Shown here: positions 8,211-16,590 of the stretch, one piece after another
How the letters are laid out: every line of letters begins with the position of its first letter
Numbering within the stretch: the stretch's first letter is position 1
Assembly (NCBI RefSeq): GCF_051380735.1
Contig: NZ_JBNYXQ010000002.1
Coordinates: 1-64,000 of the forward strand
Length of the DNA: 64,000 bases
DNA from: Janthinobacterium sp051380735
GTDB taxonomy: Bacteria; Pseudomonadota; Gammaproteobacteria; Burkholderiales; Burkholderiaceae_D
Reading direction: 5' to 3'
The notes under the pieces: generated by a model
The model's input: only the letters and a program-made list of their open reading frames with translations
Database searches by the model: none
Told to the model about the DNA's origin: nothing
Position numbers and translations under genes: made by a program

Positions 8211-8403
8211 CAGGAACTGCGCGGCCCGGCAGCGGCTATCCGCCGCGCCAGGCCGCCCGCCATCACCGCCAGGCCGGCTGCCATGATTGTCGGCCACGCC
8301 AGTGGTGCGACTGAAGCAACAACGCAGGTAGTGATGCAGCTGTTTGCGTCTTCCCGGATTCATCAACACCTTGGCCGTCATGGCCAGCATATCGGAGAAA
8401 TAA

Positions 8404-9582
8404 ATGGATGATGTCGTAATCGTGGCCGCTGGCCGTACCGCAGTGGGCAAATTCGGTGGCAGCCTGGCCAAGATTCCTGCGTCCGAACTGGGCGCACACG
8501 TGATCAAGGGTTTGCTGGCGCAAACCGGCATCGACCCGAACCTGATCAGCGAAGCGATCCTGGGCCAGGTACTGACGGCCGGTGTCGGCCAGAACGCCGC
8601 GCGCCAGGCTGTCATCAAGGCCGGCCTGCCGAGCGCCATTCCCGCTTTCACCATCAACAAGGTGTGCGGCAGCGGCCTGAAAGCCACCCACCTGGCGGCG
8701 CAGGCCATCAAGTGCGGCGACGCCAGCATCATCATCGCCGGCGGCCAGGAAAACATGAGCGCCTCGCCACACGTGATGAACGGCTCGCGCGACGGTTTCC
8801 GCATGGGCGACTTCAAGATGACCGACACCATGATCGTCGATGGCCTGTGGGACGTCTACAACCAGTACCACATGGGCATCACGGCGGAAAACGTCGCCAA
8901 GAAATACGAAGTGTCGCGTGCCGAGCAGGACGAATTCGCGCTGCAATCGCAACTGAAGGCCGAAGCGGCGCAAAAAGCGGGCAAGTTCAAGGATGAAATC
9001 CTGCCGCTGGAAATCGCCAGCAAAAAGGGCACGATCGTGTTCGACAGCGACGAATACATCAAGCCGGGCTCGACCCTGGAGTCCCTGGCCGGCCTTCGTC
9101 CTGCGTTCTCCAAGGAAGGCAGCGTCACCGCCGGTAACGCCTCGGGCCTGAACGACGGCGCCGCCGCCGTCATCATGATGTCCGCCTCCGCCGCCAAGGA
9201 ACTGGGCCTGAAGCCACTGGCGCGCATCAAGGCCTACGCCTCGTCGGGCCTGGACCCGGCCGTGATGGGCATGGGCCCGGTATCGGCTTCGCGCCTGTGC
9301 CTGAAAAAAGCCGGCTGGACGCATGAAGAGCTGGACCTGATGGAAATCAACGAAGCGTTTGCCGCGCAGGCGATTGCCGTCAACAAGGAAATGGGCTGGG
9401 ATACCAGCAAGATCAACGTGAACGGCGGCGCAATCGCCATCGGCCACCCGATCGGCGCCTCGGGCGCGCGCATCCTGGTCACCCTGATCCACGAAATGAT
9501 ACGCCGCGACGCCAAGAAGGGCCTGGCAGCGCTGTGCATCGGCGGCGGCATGGGTGTCGCGCTGGCGATCGAGCGCGACTGA
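8404..9582 (+). CDS. phaA: Acetyl-CoA acetyltransferase (beta-ketothiolase)
   Basis: A 392-residue thiolase that condenses two acetyl-CoA to acetoacetyl-CoA, the first step of polyhydroxybutyrate synthesis (the reverse reaction serves degradation). The acyl-accepting Cys88 is in NKVCGSGLKA, the catalytic His in GHPIGASGAR, and the second Cys in LCIGGGMG near the end. Full length for the family. The ribosome site GGAGAAAT precedes ATG 8404. A 193-bp spacer separates it from the phasin gene, and phaB follows after 84 bp, so the three form a PHB cluster without the synthase phaC in this window. Confidence 0.93.
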   Translation: MDDVVIVAAGRTAVGKFGGSLAKIPASELGAHVIKGLLAQTGIDPNLISEAILGQVLTAGVGQNAARQAVIKAGLPSAIPAFTINKVCGSGLKATHLAAQAIKCGDASIIIAGGQENMSASPHVMNGSRDGFRMGDFKMTDTMIVDGLWDVYNQYHMGITAENVAKKYEVSRAEQDEFALQSQLKAEAAQKAGKFKDEILPLEIASKKGTIVFDSDEYIKPGSTLESLAGLRPAFSKEGSVTAGNASGLNDGAAAVIMMSASAAKELGLKPLARIKAYASSGLDPAVMGMGPVSASRLCLKKAGWTHEELDLMEINEAFAAQAIAVNKEMGWDTSKINVNGGAIAIGHPIGASGARILVTLIHEMIRRDAKKGLAALCIGGGMGVALAIERD

Positions 9583-9666
9583 TTTCCGGCGCCTCATCTC
9601 CGGCAGGCGGTGCCTGCCGGTACAAGGACAAAATTCAAATAGCAGCACGACATCGAGGGGATGAAA

Positions 9667-10407
9667 ATGGCAAGAGTTGCATTAGTAACCGGCGGCATGG
9701 GCGGTCTGGGCGAAGCGGTATGCTTCAAGTTGGCGGCTTTGGGCTATCGCGTGGTGACCACGTATTCGCCGGGCAATACCAAGGTCGAGGAATGGCTGGC
9801 GACCACCAAGGACCAGGGCTATGATTTCAAGGCCTATCCTTGCGACGTGGCAGACTACGATTCTGCCGCCGCGTGCGTGGCGACGGTGGAAAAGGAAATC
9901 GGCCCGGTCGACGTGCTGGTCAATAACGCCGGCATCACGCGCGACATGACGTTCAAGAAAATGGACAAGCCGAACTGGGACGCCGTGATGGGCACCAACC
10001 TGGACTCCGTTTTCAACATGACGAAACCGGTCTGCGACGGCATGGTCGAGCGTGGCTGGGGCCGCATCATCAATATCTCGTCCGTGAATGGCCAGAAGGG
10101 CGCTTTCGGCCAGACCAACTATTCGGCCGCCAAGGCCGGCATGCATGGTTTCACCAAGTCGCTGGCGCTGGAAGTGGCGCGCAAGAACGTCACCGTCAAC
10201 ACCATTTCGCCCGGTTATATCGGCACCAAGATGGTGATGGCGATTCCACAGGAAGTGCTGGACAGCAAAATCATCCCGCAAATCCCGATGGCACGCCTGG
10301 GCAAGCCGGAAGAAGTGGCCGGCCTGGTGGCCTACCTGGCATCCGATGAGGCCGCCTTTGTAACGGGCGCCAATATTTCGATCAACGGCGGCCAGCACAT
10401 GTCCTAA
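9667..10407 (+). CDS. phaB: Acetoacetyl-CoA reductase (NADPH)
   Basis: A short-chain dehydrogenase of 246 residues that reduces acetoacetyl-CoA to (R)-3-hydroxybutyryl-CoA for polyhydroxybutyrate. The nucleotide-binding loop is TGGMGGLG at the N-terminus, NNAGIT follows, and the catalytic Ser and YSAAK are in place; the C-terminal GANISINGGQHMS is typical of PhaB. An in-frame ATG lies two codons upstream at 9661 but directly abuts the purine-rich GAGGGG. ATG 9667 has the better 6-base spacing and gives the usual MARVALVTGG start. A strong terminator follows, closing the PHB cluster. Confidence 0.93.
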   Translation: MARVALVTGGMGGLGEAVCFKLAALGYRVVTTYSPGNTKVEEWLATTKDQGYDFKAYPCDVADYDSAAACVATVEKEIGPVDVLVNNAGITRDMTFKKMDKPNWDAVMGTNLDSVFNMTKPVCDGMVERGWGRIINISSVNGQKGAFGQTNYSAAKAGMHGFTKSLALEVARKNVTVNTISPGYIGTKMVMAIPQEVLDSKIIPQIPMARLGKPEEVAGLVAYLASDEAAFVTGANISINGGQHMS

Positions 10408-10429
10408 GCCGTAACGCAGCACCATCACA

Positions 10430-10451
10430 AGGCAGCTTCGGCTGCCTTTTT
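10430..10451 (+). terminator. Rho-independent terminator after phaB
   Basis: AGGCAGC, a TTCG tetraloop, GCTGCCT and a T-run form a canonical terminator 23 bp past the phaB stop. It lies just before the convergent LysE-type gene. Confidence 0.92.
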
Positions 10452-10460
10452 AGTTTGTGC

Positions 10461-11084
10461 TCAGCCCATCACCAGCCGCCCCGCCAGCAGCATGAACACG
10501 GTTGGCAGCACGAACTTGCCATACGGCGAGCGTTTGCCGCGCAGGCGCCGTGCCAGGCGTGCGGCCAGCACGGCGTAGACGGCGTCGAACAACAGGCCGA
10601 CCAGCACCAGGGCGGCGCCCAGGCGCAGGTATTGCAGGCCCATGCTTTCGCTACTGGCGACGACGAATTGTGGCAGGAACATGCTGCAAAACAGCAGTGC
10701 CTTGGGATTGAGCAAATTGGTCAGGAAACCGCGCACGAAGCTGGCGCGCGCGCTGTGCGCGGTCGCCGGCGCTACCGTCTCTTGCACCGCCTGCGTGGAT
10801 AGCGCCGCGTGCAGCAGCCGTGCCGCCAGGTAGAACAGATAGGCGGCGCCGGCCCATTTGACCCACTGCAATGCTTCAGGATGCGTGACCATCAGCGCGG
10901 CCAGCCCGGCGCCGGACAGGGCCACGTGCATGGCGCGTGCGCCGGCAATGCCCAGCGCGGTGATCAGGGCGGTGGCCACGCCACGCGCCGCGCCCGTCGC
11001 CAGTACCAGCGCCATGTCGGGGCCGGGCAATAAAAATGCGCCGGCCAGGGCCAGCAAATACATCAAAAAGGTAGAATCGGACAT
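10461..11084 (-). CDS. LysE/RhtB-family amino-acid exporter
   Basis: A 207-residue inner-membrane protein with about six hydrophobic segments. The N-terminal LLPGPDMALVLATGAARG (near residues 19-36) and the internal FLTNLLNPKALLFCSMFLPQF are signature stretches of the RhtB/LysE efflux family, which exports lysine, homoserine, threonine, leucine or related compounds. ATG 11084 (MSDSTFLMYLLAL) is preferred to an upstream GTG because it starts at the first membrane helix. It diverges from an Lrp-type regulator, a common arrangement for these exporters, so the regulator probably controls it. The substrate cannot be read from sequence. Confidence 0.88.
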   Translation of the reverse strand: MSDSTFLMYLLALAGAFLLPGPDMALVLATGAARGVATALITALGIAGARAMHVALSGAGLAALMVTHPEALQWVKWAGAAYLFYLAARLLHAALSTQAVQETVAPATAHSARASFVRGFLTNLLNPKALLFCSMFLPQFVVASSESMGLQYLRLGAALVLVGLLFDAVYAVLAARLARRLRGKRSPYGKFVLPTVFMLLAGRLVMG

Positions 11085-11238
11085 GGTGGCGGCAGGCAGT
11101 AGCTCAGGTAAAGGCGCCACCGTCAGCGGTGCGCGCACGGCGCCATTATGTCCTTGCCTGTTTGAAATGTGCTTGCTATTGCTGCCTGCGATGTTCTAGT
11201 ATTCGGGTAGATTCCACCCGTAATAAAACAATAAATAG

Positions 11239-11721
11239 ATGAAAATTTCAGAAGTAAGCCTGGATGCCACGGATTTGCAGATATTGAGGCTGTTGCAGGA
11301 AGAAGGACGCTTGTCGAATGCGCGCCTGGCCGATCGCCTGAAACTCAGCGAAACGCCAGTCTGGCGCCGCTTGCGCCGGCTGGAAGAAGAAGGCTTTATT
11401 ACCGGCTACCAGGCGCTGCTCAACCGCAAGAAGCTGGGCATCGGCCTGGTGGCGTTCGTGCGCGTGGTGTTTGCCAACCATGGCAATGAACAGCCGTCAC
11501 AGTTCGAGCAGGCCATCATGTCGATCCCTGAAATTTTATCGTGCCACAATGTAGCGGGGGAAGCCGATTATTTCTTGCAAGTGATGGCGCGCGACCTGGA
11601 AGCATATGGCGAATTCGTCTCCAACGTCTTGCGCCGCCTGCCCGGCGTGGCGGAAATCCAGTCCAGCCTGTCGATGCGCGAGATCAAGTCGTCAAACCGC
11701 CTGCCCTTGCCGCTGGCCTGA
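11239..11721 (+). CDS. Lrp/AsnC-family transcriptional regulator
   Basis: A 160-residue Lrp-type regulator. The N-terminal helix-turn-helix spans about residues 10-60 (TDLQILRLLQEEGRLSNARL, then SETPVWRRLRRLEEEG). The C-terminal RAM domain includes LSCHNVAGEADYFLQVMARD, where family members bind amino acids and oligomerise. It starts 154 bp from the divergent LysE-type exporter start and most likely controls that gene in response to an amino acid. The N-terminus MKISEVSLDATD is short and close to the family norm, which supports the chosen start. Confidence 0.9.
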   Translation: MKISEVSLDATDLQILRLLQEEGRLSNARLADRLKLSETPVWRRLRRLEEEGFITGYQALLNRKKLGIGLVAFVRVVFANHGNEQPSQFEQAIMSIPEILSCHNVAGEADYFLQVMARDLEAYGEFVSNVLRRLPGVAEIQSSLSMREIKSSNRLPLPLA

Positions 11722-11748
11722 GCCCTGTCCAACATAGTGAGTAACGTC

Positions 11749-12705
11749 ATGCCCGATACCTTGTCACCGTTGTTTCCTGCCATGCTGCCGAACCGGCACG
11801 GCATGCTGGCCGTCGATGCGCTGCACACCATTTACTGGGAAGAGTGCGGCAACCCGGATGGTATCCCGGTGTTGTTCCTGCATGGCGGGCCCGGTGCCGG
11901 CCTGTCGCCTCAGCATCGCCGTTTCTTCGACCCGCAGCGCTACCGCGTGATCCTGTTCGACCAGCGCGGTGCCGGCAAGTCCACCCCGCTGGGCGAGTGG
12001 CGCAACAACACCACGCAGTTGCTGATCGACGACATCGAACAACTGCGCGCGCATTTCGGCATCGAACAATGGCTGGTGTTCGGCGGCTCCTGGGGCTCGA
12101 CCCTGGCGCTCGCTTATGGCGAGGCGCATCCCGAGGCTTGCCTCGGTTTCGTGCTGCGCGGTATTTTCTTGTGCACGCAAGCCGAGATCGACTGGTTTAT
12201 CGAAGGCGTGCGCTGGTTTTATCCGGACCTGTACGAAGAATTTGCCGCCCTGATCCCCGAGGACGAACGCGGCGACCTGCTGGCCGCCTATGTCAAACGC
12301 ATACTCAGCAGCGACCCGGAGGTGTATTGGCCTGCCGCGCGTGCCTGGAGCCGCTTCGAAGGGCGCCGCGTCTATCTGATGCCGCAGCCGGAGGAGAGCC
12401 CCAACGATGCGCTGGACTTGGGCGTGGGCCGGCTCGAATCGCACTATATGGCCAACCTGGGCTTTCTGGAGGAAGACCAGCTGATCCGTCAATTGCACCG
12501 CATCGCGCATTTGCCGGCCGTGATCGTGCAGGGCCGCTACGACGCCATCTGCCCGCCGCTGTCGGCATACCGTTTGCACCAGGCCTGGCCCGGTTCGCAG
12601 CTGGAGATGATCCCGGATGCGGGCCATGGCGCGCTGGAACGGGGCATCGCCTCGGCGCTGGTGAACGCCACGCAACGTTTCCAGCCGGGTCGCGGCTTCG
12701 TCTAG
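11749..12705 (+). CDS. pip: Proline iminopeptidase
   Basis: An alpha/beta-hydrolase of about 318 residues of peptidase family S33, which removes N-terminal proline from peptides. Diagnostic stretches are the oxyanion-hole segment HGGPGAG, DQRGAGKSTP, the nucleophile elbow GGSWGSTLAL and the late DAGHGA with the catalytic His; QGRYDAICPP carries the acid. The start is uncertain: GTG at 11737 adds four residues, and neither start has a clear ribosome site. It follows the Lrp-type gene closely (27 bp from its stop) and could be co-transcribed with it. Confidence 0.92.
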   Translation: MPDTLSPLFPAMLPNRHGMLAVDALHTIYWEECGNPDGIPVLFLHGGPGAGLSPQHRRFFDPQRYRVILFDQRGAGKSTPLGEWRNNTTQLLIDDIEQLRAHFGIEQWLVFGGSWGSTLALAYGEAHPEACLGFVLRGIFLCTQAEIDWFIEGVRWFYPDLYEEFAALIPEDERGDLLAAYVKRILSSDPEVYWPAARAWSRFEGRRVYLMPQPEESPNDALDLGVGRLESHYMANLGFLEEDQLIRQLHRIAHLPAVIVQGRYDAICPPLSAYRLHQAWPGSQLEMIPDAGHGALERGIASALVNATQRFQPGRGFV

Positions 12706-12805
12706 CCGGTACGCGGCGCGGCCTACCGTGGCAGCGCCCGCGCCTGCTACACTAGCGCCTGTGCCGGTACCGTCGTCGGCGCCAGCCTGAACCATTACCT
12801 TATCC

Positions 12806-13246
12806 ATGAACATACAGATCGGCGACATTGGCCACATCATCCAGCTGGCGATTGCGCCTGTATTCCTGCTGACCGGCATCGGCACCATGCTGGTGGTGCT
12901 GACCAACCGCCTGGGCCGCATCATCGACCGCACGCGGGTGCTGGAAGACCGGCTCGATATCGGCTACAACGACTTTTACATGGATGAGCTCGATACCCTG
13001 TACCGGCGCACCCATCTGATCAATTACTCGATTTCCCTCAGCACGGCGTGCGGTTTTTTCGTCTGCATCATTATCGCGATGCTGTTTTTGGGCGATATCC
13101 TGAACCTGACGCTCGATAAATACATCGCCGTGTTTTTCGTGCTGGCGGTGCTCTGCCTGATCGGCTGTTTCACCTACCTGCTGCGCGAGATTTTTCTTGC
13201 CGCTACTGCCCAGCGCATCCGGCGCCATATCCGCCCGCCGCGCTGA
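12806..13246 (+). CDS. DUF2721-family membrane protein
   Basis: A 146-residue protein with three predicted hydrophobic segments: roughly residues 8-32, 75-97 and 104-128. The N-terminal IQLAIAPVFLLTGIGTML followed by NRLGRIIDRTR is typical of the DUF2721 family. That family is widespread in proteobacteria and has no assigned function. The polar region between the first and second segments is probably cytoplasmic. It has no clear operon partner; the next gene starts 49 bp downstream. Confidence 0.85.
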   Translation: MNIQIGDIGHIIQLAIAPVFLLTGIGTMLVVLTNRLGRIIDRTRVLEDRLDIGYNDFYMDELDTLYRRTHLINYSISLSTACGFFVCIIIAMLFLGDILNLTLDKYIAVFFVLAVLCLIGCFTYLLREIFLAATAQRIRRHIRPPR

Positions 13247-13295
13247 TTGCCGTCCGCCGCTCCTGCCATTCCCTATTGAAGATTGAAACCTCAGC

Positions 13296-13751
13296 ATGCA
13301 CGATTACCAACGCCCCCCCACACTGCACCGTTACGGCCAGCGCAGCGAACTCGAACTTGCGCTGAGCCTGGGCCAGTTCCGTCTGACCCCGGCCGGCAAC
13401 TGCCTCACCCTGAGTTTTTCACAGGTGTGGGACAAGAAGCTGTTCGACCTGTTCGCGCCGGCCGACAGTTGCCTGATCATCCATAACACGGAAGAGTTCG
13501 GCGAACGCCTGCACCGCGCCGTGCAGCGCACCCTGCCCAGCTGGGCAGGCATCGATGGCCTGGTCGAATACGGCCAGCGCGCCGCCCTCGGCGCCACATT
13601 TACCAAGACACGCGAAGAAGCGGTAGAACAGGAATGGCTGTTCGCCTGGCGCTCGATGCAGCCGCAGGCCAGCCTGAACCCGGTGACAGTCAAGCTGGGC
13701 AACCTGGAAAACTACGCCGAGATTCGCGACAAGGATACTTACCTGGCCTGA
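13296..13751 (+). CDS. Hypothetical protein, 151 residues
   Basis: A soluble protein without signal peptide or membrane segment. I do not recognise a family. It is rich in Leu and aromatic residues and contains HNTEEFGERLHRAV and an acidic, Gln-rich C-terminal half ending NYAEIRDKDTYLA. Codon use matches its neighbours and the frame covers the whole space between flanking genes, so it is likely real. Its 3' end overlaps the convergent START-like gene by 13 bp. It could be conserved among relatives, but that needs a database search. Confidence 0.7.
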   Translation: MHDYQRPPTLHRYGQRSELELALSLGQFRLTPAGNCLTLSFSQVWDKKLFDLFAPADSCLIIHNTEEFGERLHRAVQRTLPSWAGIDGLVEYGQRAALGATFTKTREEAVEQEWLFAWRSMQPQASLNPVTVKLGNLENYAEIRDKDTYLA

Positions 13752-14335
13752 TTTTGCGCCGGCTGGCTGTCGATGCGCGCCATCACGGCGCCCATCATGC
13801 GCTCGATATCGCCGCGTATCATGGTCGGACCCAGCATGGCGGGCACATAGAAGCCCGGCATCAGCCGGCTGGAAAAGACGATGCGCGTGCCGCCCGTTTC
13901 AGGCATCGGGTTCAAGGCCCAGCGCGATTCATAGTGGCGCATGTCGCCTGAAATCAGGTCGATATCGATCGCCGTCATCGGCGTTTCCATGGCCCGCACC
14001 ACCAGGTGGATCGGACGGTTCATGAACAGAAAGCGGGCCATGCCCTGTTGTTCGATCACCACTTCATTGCCATTGCGCGACAGCACGCGGCAGGAACTGA
14101 GGTCGGGCACGAATTCGCTCATGCGCTCGTAGCCGGTCAGGGTTTTCCAGACTATGGCGGGTGCCGCCTGCACCACGGCAGTGGCATTGACTTCATACAT
14201 ATGCTGGGCGTCGACCTCGACCCGCCTGACCTCGACCTTCAGGCGTGTCGACTCCAGGCGCGGCGCCTGCGCCAGTGCCGGGCCAGGCCAGGGCGCGGCG
14301 CAAAGTAGCAACAGGCTGAAAGTTAATCGCATCAT
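13739..14335 (-). CDS. Secreted SRPBCC/START-like protein
   Basis: A 198-residue protein with a signal peptide (MMRLTFSLLLLCAAPWPGPALAQA). The mature part resembles the polyketide-cyclase/START fold: AAPAIVWKTLTGYERMSEFVP is the usual entry strand-helix stretch, and a C-terminal helix (IRGDIERMMGAVMARID) would cap the cavity. Such proteins bind lipids or hydrophobic ligands; the ligand here is unknown. ATG 14335 is preferred because it starts the signal peptide directly; a more upstream start adds a hydrophilic stretch. Convergent with, and overlapping, the preceding gene by 13 bp. Confidence 0.75.
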   Translation of the reverse strand: MMRLTFSLLLLCAAPWPGPALAQAPRLESTRLKVEVRRVEVDAQHMYEVNATAVVQAAPAIVWKTLTGYERMSEFVPDLSSCRVLSRNGNEVVIEQQGMARFLFMNRPIHLVVRAMETPMTAIDIDLISGDMRHYESRWALNPMPETGGTRIVFSSRLMPGFYVPAMLGPTMIRGDIERMMGAVMARIDSQPAQNQAR

Positions 14336-14513
14336 GCAAGCTAGCCTACGGGAAACTATCGCCGGGCACAAGCTGCACGCGCCAGCAGGGTGCGCTTGCG
14401 TACCTATTTAGAACCCCCGGTCTACAGAAAAGCGCTGCGCCCGCCGGCAATGCTTGCTACCGTACGCCTGCTGGACGTCGCCGCCGCACGTTCCCTTACC
14501 GATTTGGCCTGAC

Positions 14514-16541
14514 ATGACCACCTATCCCCACCTGCTGGCCCCGCTCGACCTGGGCTTTACCACCTTGCGCAACCGCGTCATCATGGGTTCTATGCATACG
14601 GGGCTGGAAGACCGTTTTTATCACTACGGCAAGCTGGCCGCCTTTTACCGCGAACGGGCGAAGGGCGGCGTCGGGCTGATCGTCACGGGCGGCATTTCGC
14701 CGAACCGGCAAGGCTGGCTGCTGCCGTTTGGCGGCACCATGAATTTCCTCGGCGACGTGTTCAATCACCGCAAGGTGACGCGCGCCGTGCATGAAGAGGG
14801 CGGCAAGATCGTCATGCAGATCCTGCACGCGGGCCGCTATGGCTATCAACCGTTTGTTGTCTCGGCGTCCGCCAGGAAATCGCCGATTTCGCCCTTCCGT
14901 CCGCGCGCGCTGACCGAACGCGGCATCGAGCGCACCATCAGCGCCTATGTGCGCTGCGCGCGCCTGGCGAAACAGGCCGGCTACGATGGCGTCGAAGTGA
15001 TGGGCAGCGAGGGGTATCTGCTGAACCAGTTCCTGTGCGCGCGCACCAACTTGCGCCTTGACCGCTGGGGCGGCGAGATCGCCAACCGCATGCGCCTGGC
15101 GATCGAGATCGTGCGCCGCATCCGCGCCGCCGTCGGGCCTGACTTCATCATCATGTACCGCCATTCGCTGCTGGACCTGGTCGAAGGCGGCAATACCTGG
15201 GACGAGGTGGTGACGGTGGCCAAGGCGCTGGAGCAGGCCGGCGTGACCATCCTCAACAGCGGCTACGGCTGGCATGAGGCGCGCGTGCCGACCATCGTCA
15301 CGTCGGTGCCGCGCGCCGCCTTTGCCAGCGTGGCGGGGCGCCTGCGGCGCGAAGTGCGCATTCCCGTGGTGGCCTCGAACCGCATCAATATGCCGCAGGA
15401 AGCCGATGATATCCTGGCGCGCGGCGATTGCGACCTGGTGTCGATGGCGCGCCCATTCCTGGCCGATCCGTATTTCGTGGCAAAAGCGGCGCTTGGGCGC
15501 AGCGACGAGATCAATACCTGCATAGGCTGCAACCAGGCCTGTCTTGACCATACGTTTGCCAACCAGCGCGCCAGCTGCCTGGTCAATCCGCGCGCCTGCC
15601 ATGAAACGACACTGGTGTATGCCAAAAAAGCGCAGGCCAAAAAAGTGGCGGTGGTCGGTGCCGGACCGGCCGGCCTGTCGGCCGCCACCGTGGCCGCCGA
15701 ATGCGGCCACCAGGTGACGTTGTTCGACGCGGCCAGCAGCGTGGGTGGCCAGTTCAAGGTGGCCATGCAGATCCCAGGCAAGGAAGAATTTGCCGAAACC
15801 ATCCGCTACTTTGAACGCCGGCTGGCGCTGCTGGACGTGGACGTGCGCCTGGGCCAGCGCGTCACGCGCGAACAACTGCTGGCCGGCGGTTTTGACGAAG
15901 TGATCGTTGCCACCGGCATCAAGGTGCGTTTGCCGGCCATTCCCGGCATCGATCACCCCAGTGTGCTGAGCTACCTCGACGTGCTGCAGCACAAGGCGCC
16001 GGTCGGCAAGCGCGTGGCCGTGATCGGCGCCGGCGGCATCGGCTTTGATGTCAGTGAGTACCTGCTGCATGACCCGGCGCACCCGCTGCCGCAGACAGTG
16101 GAAGCCTGGGCCGGCGAGTGGGGCGTGGACCTGAACGCTGCCACCGGCGGCGGCCTGGTGCCGGCGCGGGCGGCCACGCCGGTGCGGCAGATTTTCCTGC
16201 TGCAGCGCAAGGTCAGCAAGGTTGGCGCGGGCCTGGGCAAGACTTCGGGCTGGGTGCACCGCGCAGCGCTGGCCAGGAGTGGCGTATGCATGTTGGCTGG
16301 GGTGACGTATGACAGGATCGACGGGCAGGGCCTGCATGTCACCATCGGCGGCGTGCCGCGCCTGCTGGCGGTCGACAATGTCATTATCTGCGCAGGGCAG
16401 GACAGCTTGGTGGAACTGATGCCGGCGCCCGAGGCGAAGGGCTGCCCGCGCTTTCACGCCATCGGCGGCGCCGCGCTGGCGGCCGAGCTCGATGCCAAGC
16501 GGGCGATACGGGAAGGGGCGGAGCTGGCGGCGCGGCTGTAG
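14514..16541 (+). CDS. fadH: 2,4-dienoyl-CoA reductase-type NADH:flavin oxidoreductase
   Basis: A 675-residue Old Yellow Enzyme-type fusion. The FMN-binding TIM barrel fills about residues 1-330, a 4Fe-4S cluster is bound by CIGCNQAC and the following SCLVNPRAC, and the C-terminal FAD/NAD(P) halves have VAVVGAGPAGLSAA and VAVIGAGGIGFD. The architecture matches FadH, which reduces 2,4-dienoyl-CoA during beta-oxidation of unsaturated fatty acids. Related family members reduce other enones, so the substrate is inferred. ATG 14514 (MTTYPHLLAPLDLG) is chosen over an upstream frame extension because family members begin here. Confidence 0.85.
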   Translation: MTTYPHLLAPLDLGFTTLRNRVIMGSMHTGLEDRFYHYGKLAAFYRERAKGGVGLIVTGGISPNRQGWLLPFGGTMNFLGDVFNHRKVTRAVHEEGGKIVMQILHAGRYGYQPFVVSASARKSPISPFRPRALTERGIERTISAYVRCARLAKQAGYDGVEVMGSEGYLLNQFLCARTNLRLDRWGGEIANRMRLAIEIVRRIRAAVGPDFIIMYRHSLLDLVEGGNTWDEVVTVAKALEQAGVTILNSGYGWHEARVPTIVTSVPRAAFASVAGRLRREVRIPVVASNRINMPQEADDILARGDCDLVSMARPFLADPYFVAKAALGRSDEINTCIGCNQACLDHTFANQRASCLVNPRACHETTLVYAKKAQAKKVAVVGAGPAGLSAATVAAECGHQVTLFDAASSVGGQFKVAMQIPGKEEFAETIRYFERRLALLDVDVRLGQRVTREQLLAGGFDEVIVATGIKVRLPAIPGIDHPSVLSYLDVLQHKAPVGKRVAVIGAGGIGFDVSEYLLHDPAHPLPQTVEAWAGEWGVDLNAATGGGLVPARAATPVRQIFLLQRKVSKVGAGLGKTSGWVHRAALARSGVCMLAGVTYDRIDGQGLHVTIGGVPRLLAVDNVIICAGQDSLVELMPAPEAKGCPRFHAIGGAALAAELDAKRAIREGAELAARL

Positions 16542-16556
16542 ATGATCAGCGGACGG

Positions 16557-16587
16557 CTGGGGTCAGACCCGGCGGGTCCGACCCCGG
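16557..16587. repeat. GGGTC-N-GACCC double palindrome between convergent genes
   Basis: GGGGTCAGACCC (16559-16570) and GGGTCCGACCCC (16574-16585) stand three bases apart and are imperfect reverse complements. The pair fills the 49-bp gap between the stops of fadH and ybaL and might terminate both. The same motif pair, spaced more widely, occurs near 62.9 kb. Confidence 0.7.
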
Positions 16588-16590
16588 GGG

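Noticed and set aside
14496..16457. A 653-codon open frame antisense to fadH
   Set aside because: A GC-rich antisense shadow: biased composition with many His, Arg and Gln, and no domain, whereas the plus strand encodes a complete flavoprotein. Similar shadows lie opposite the M13, ABC and dehydrogenase genes.
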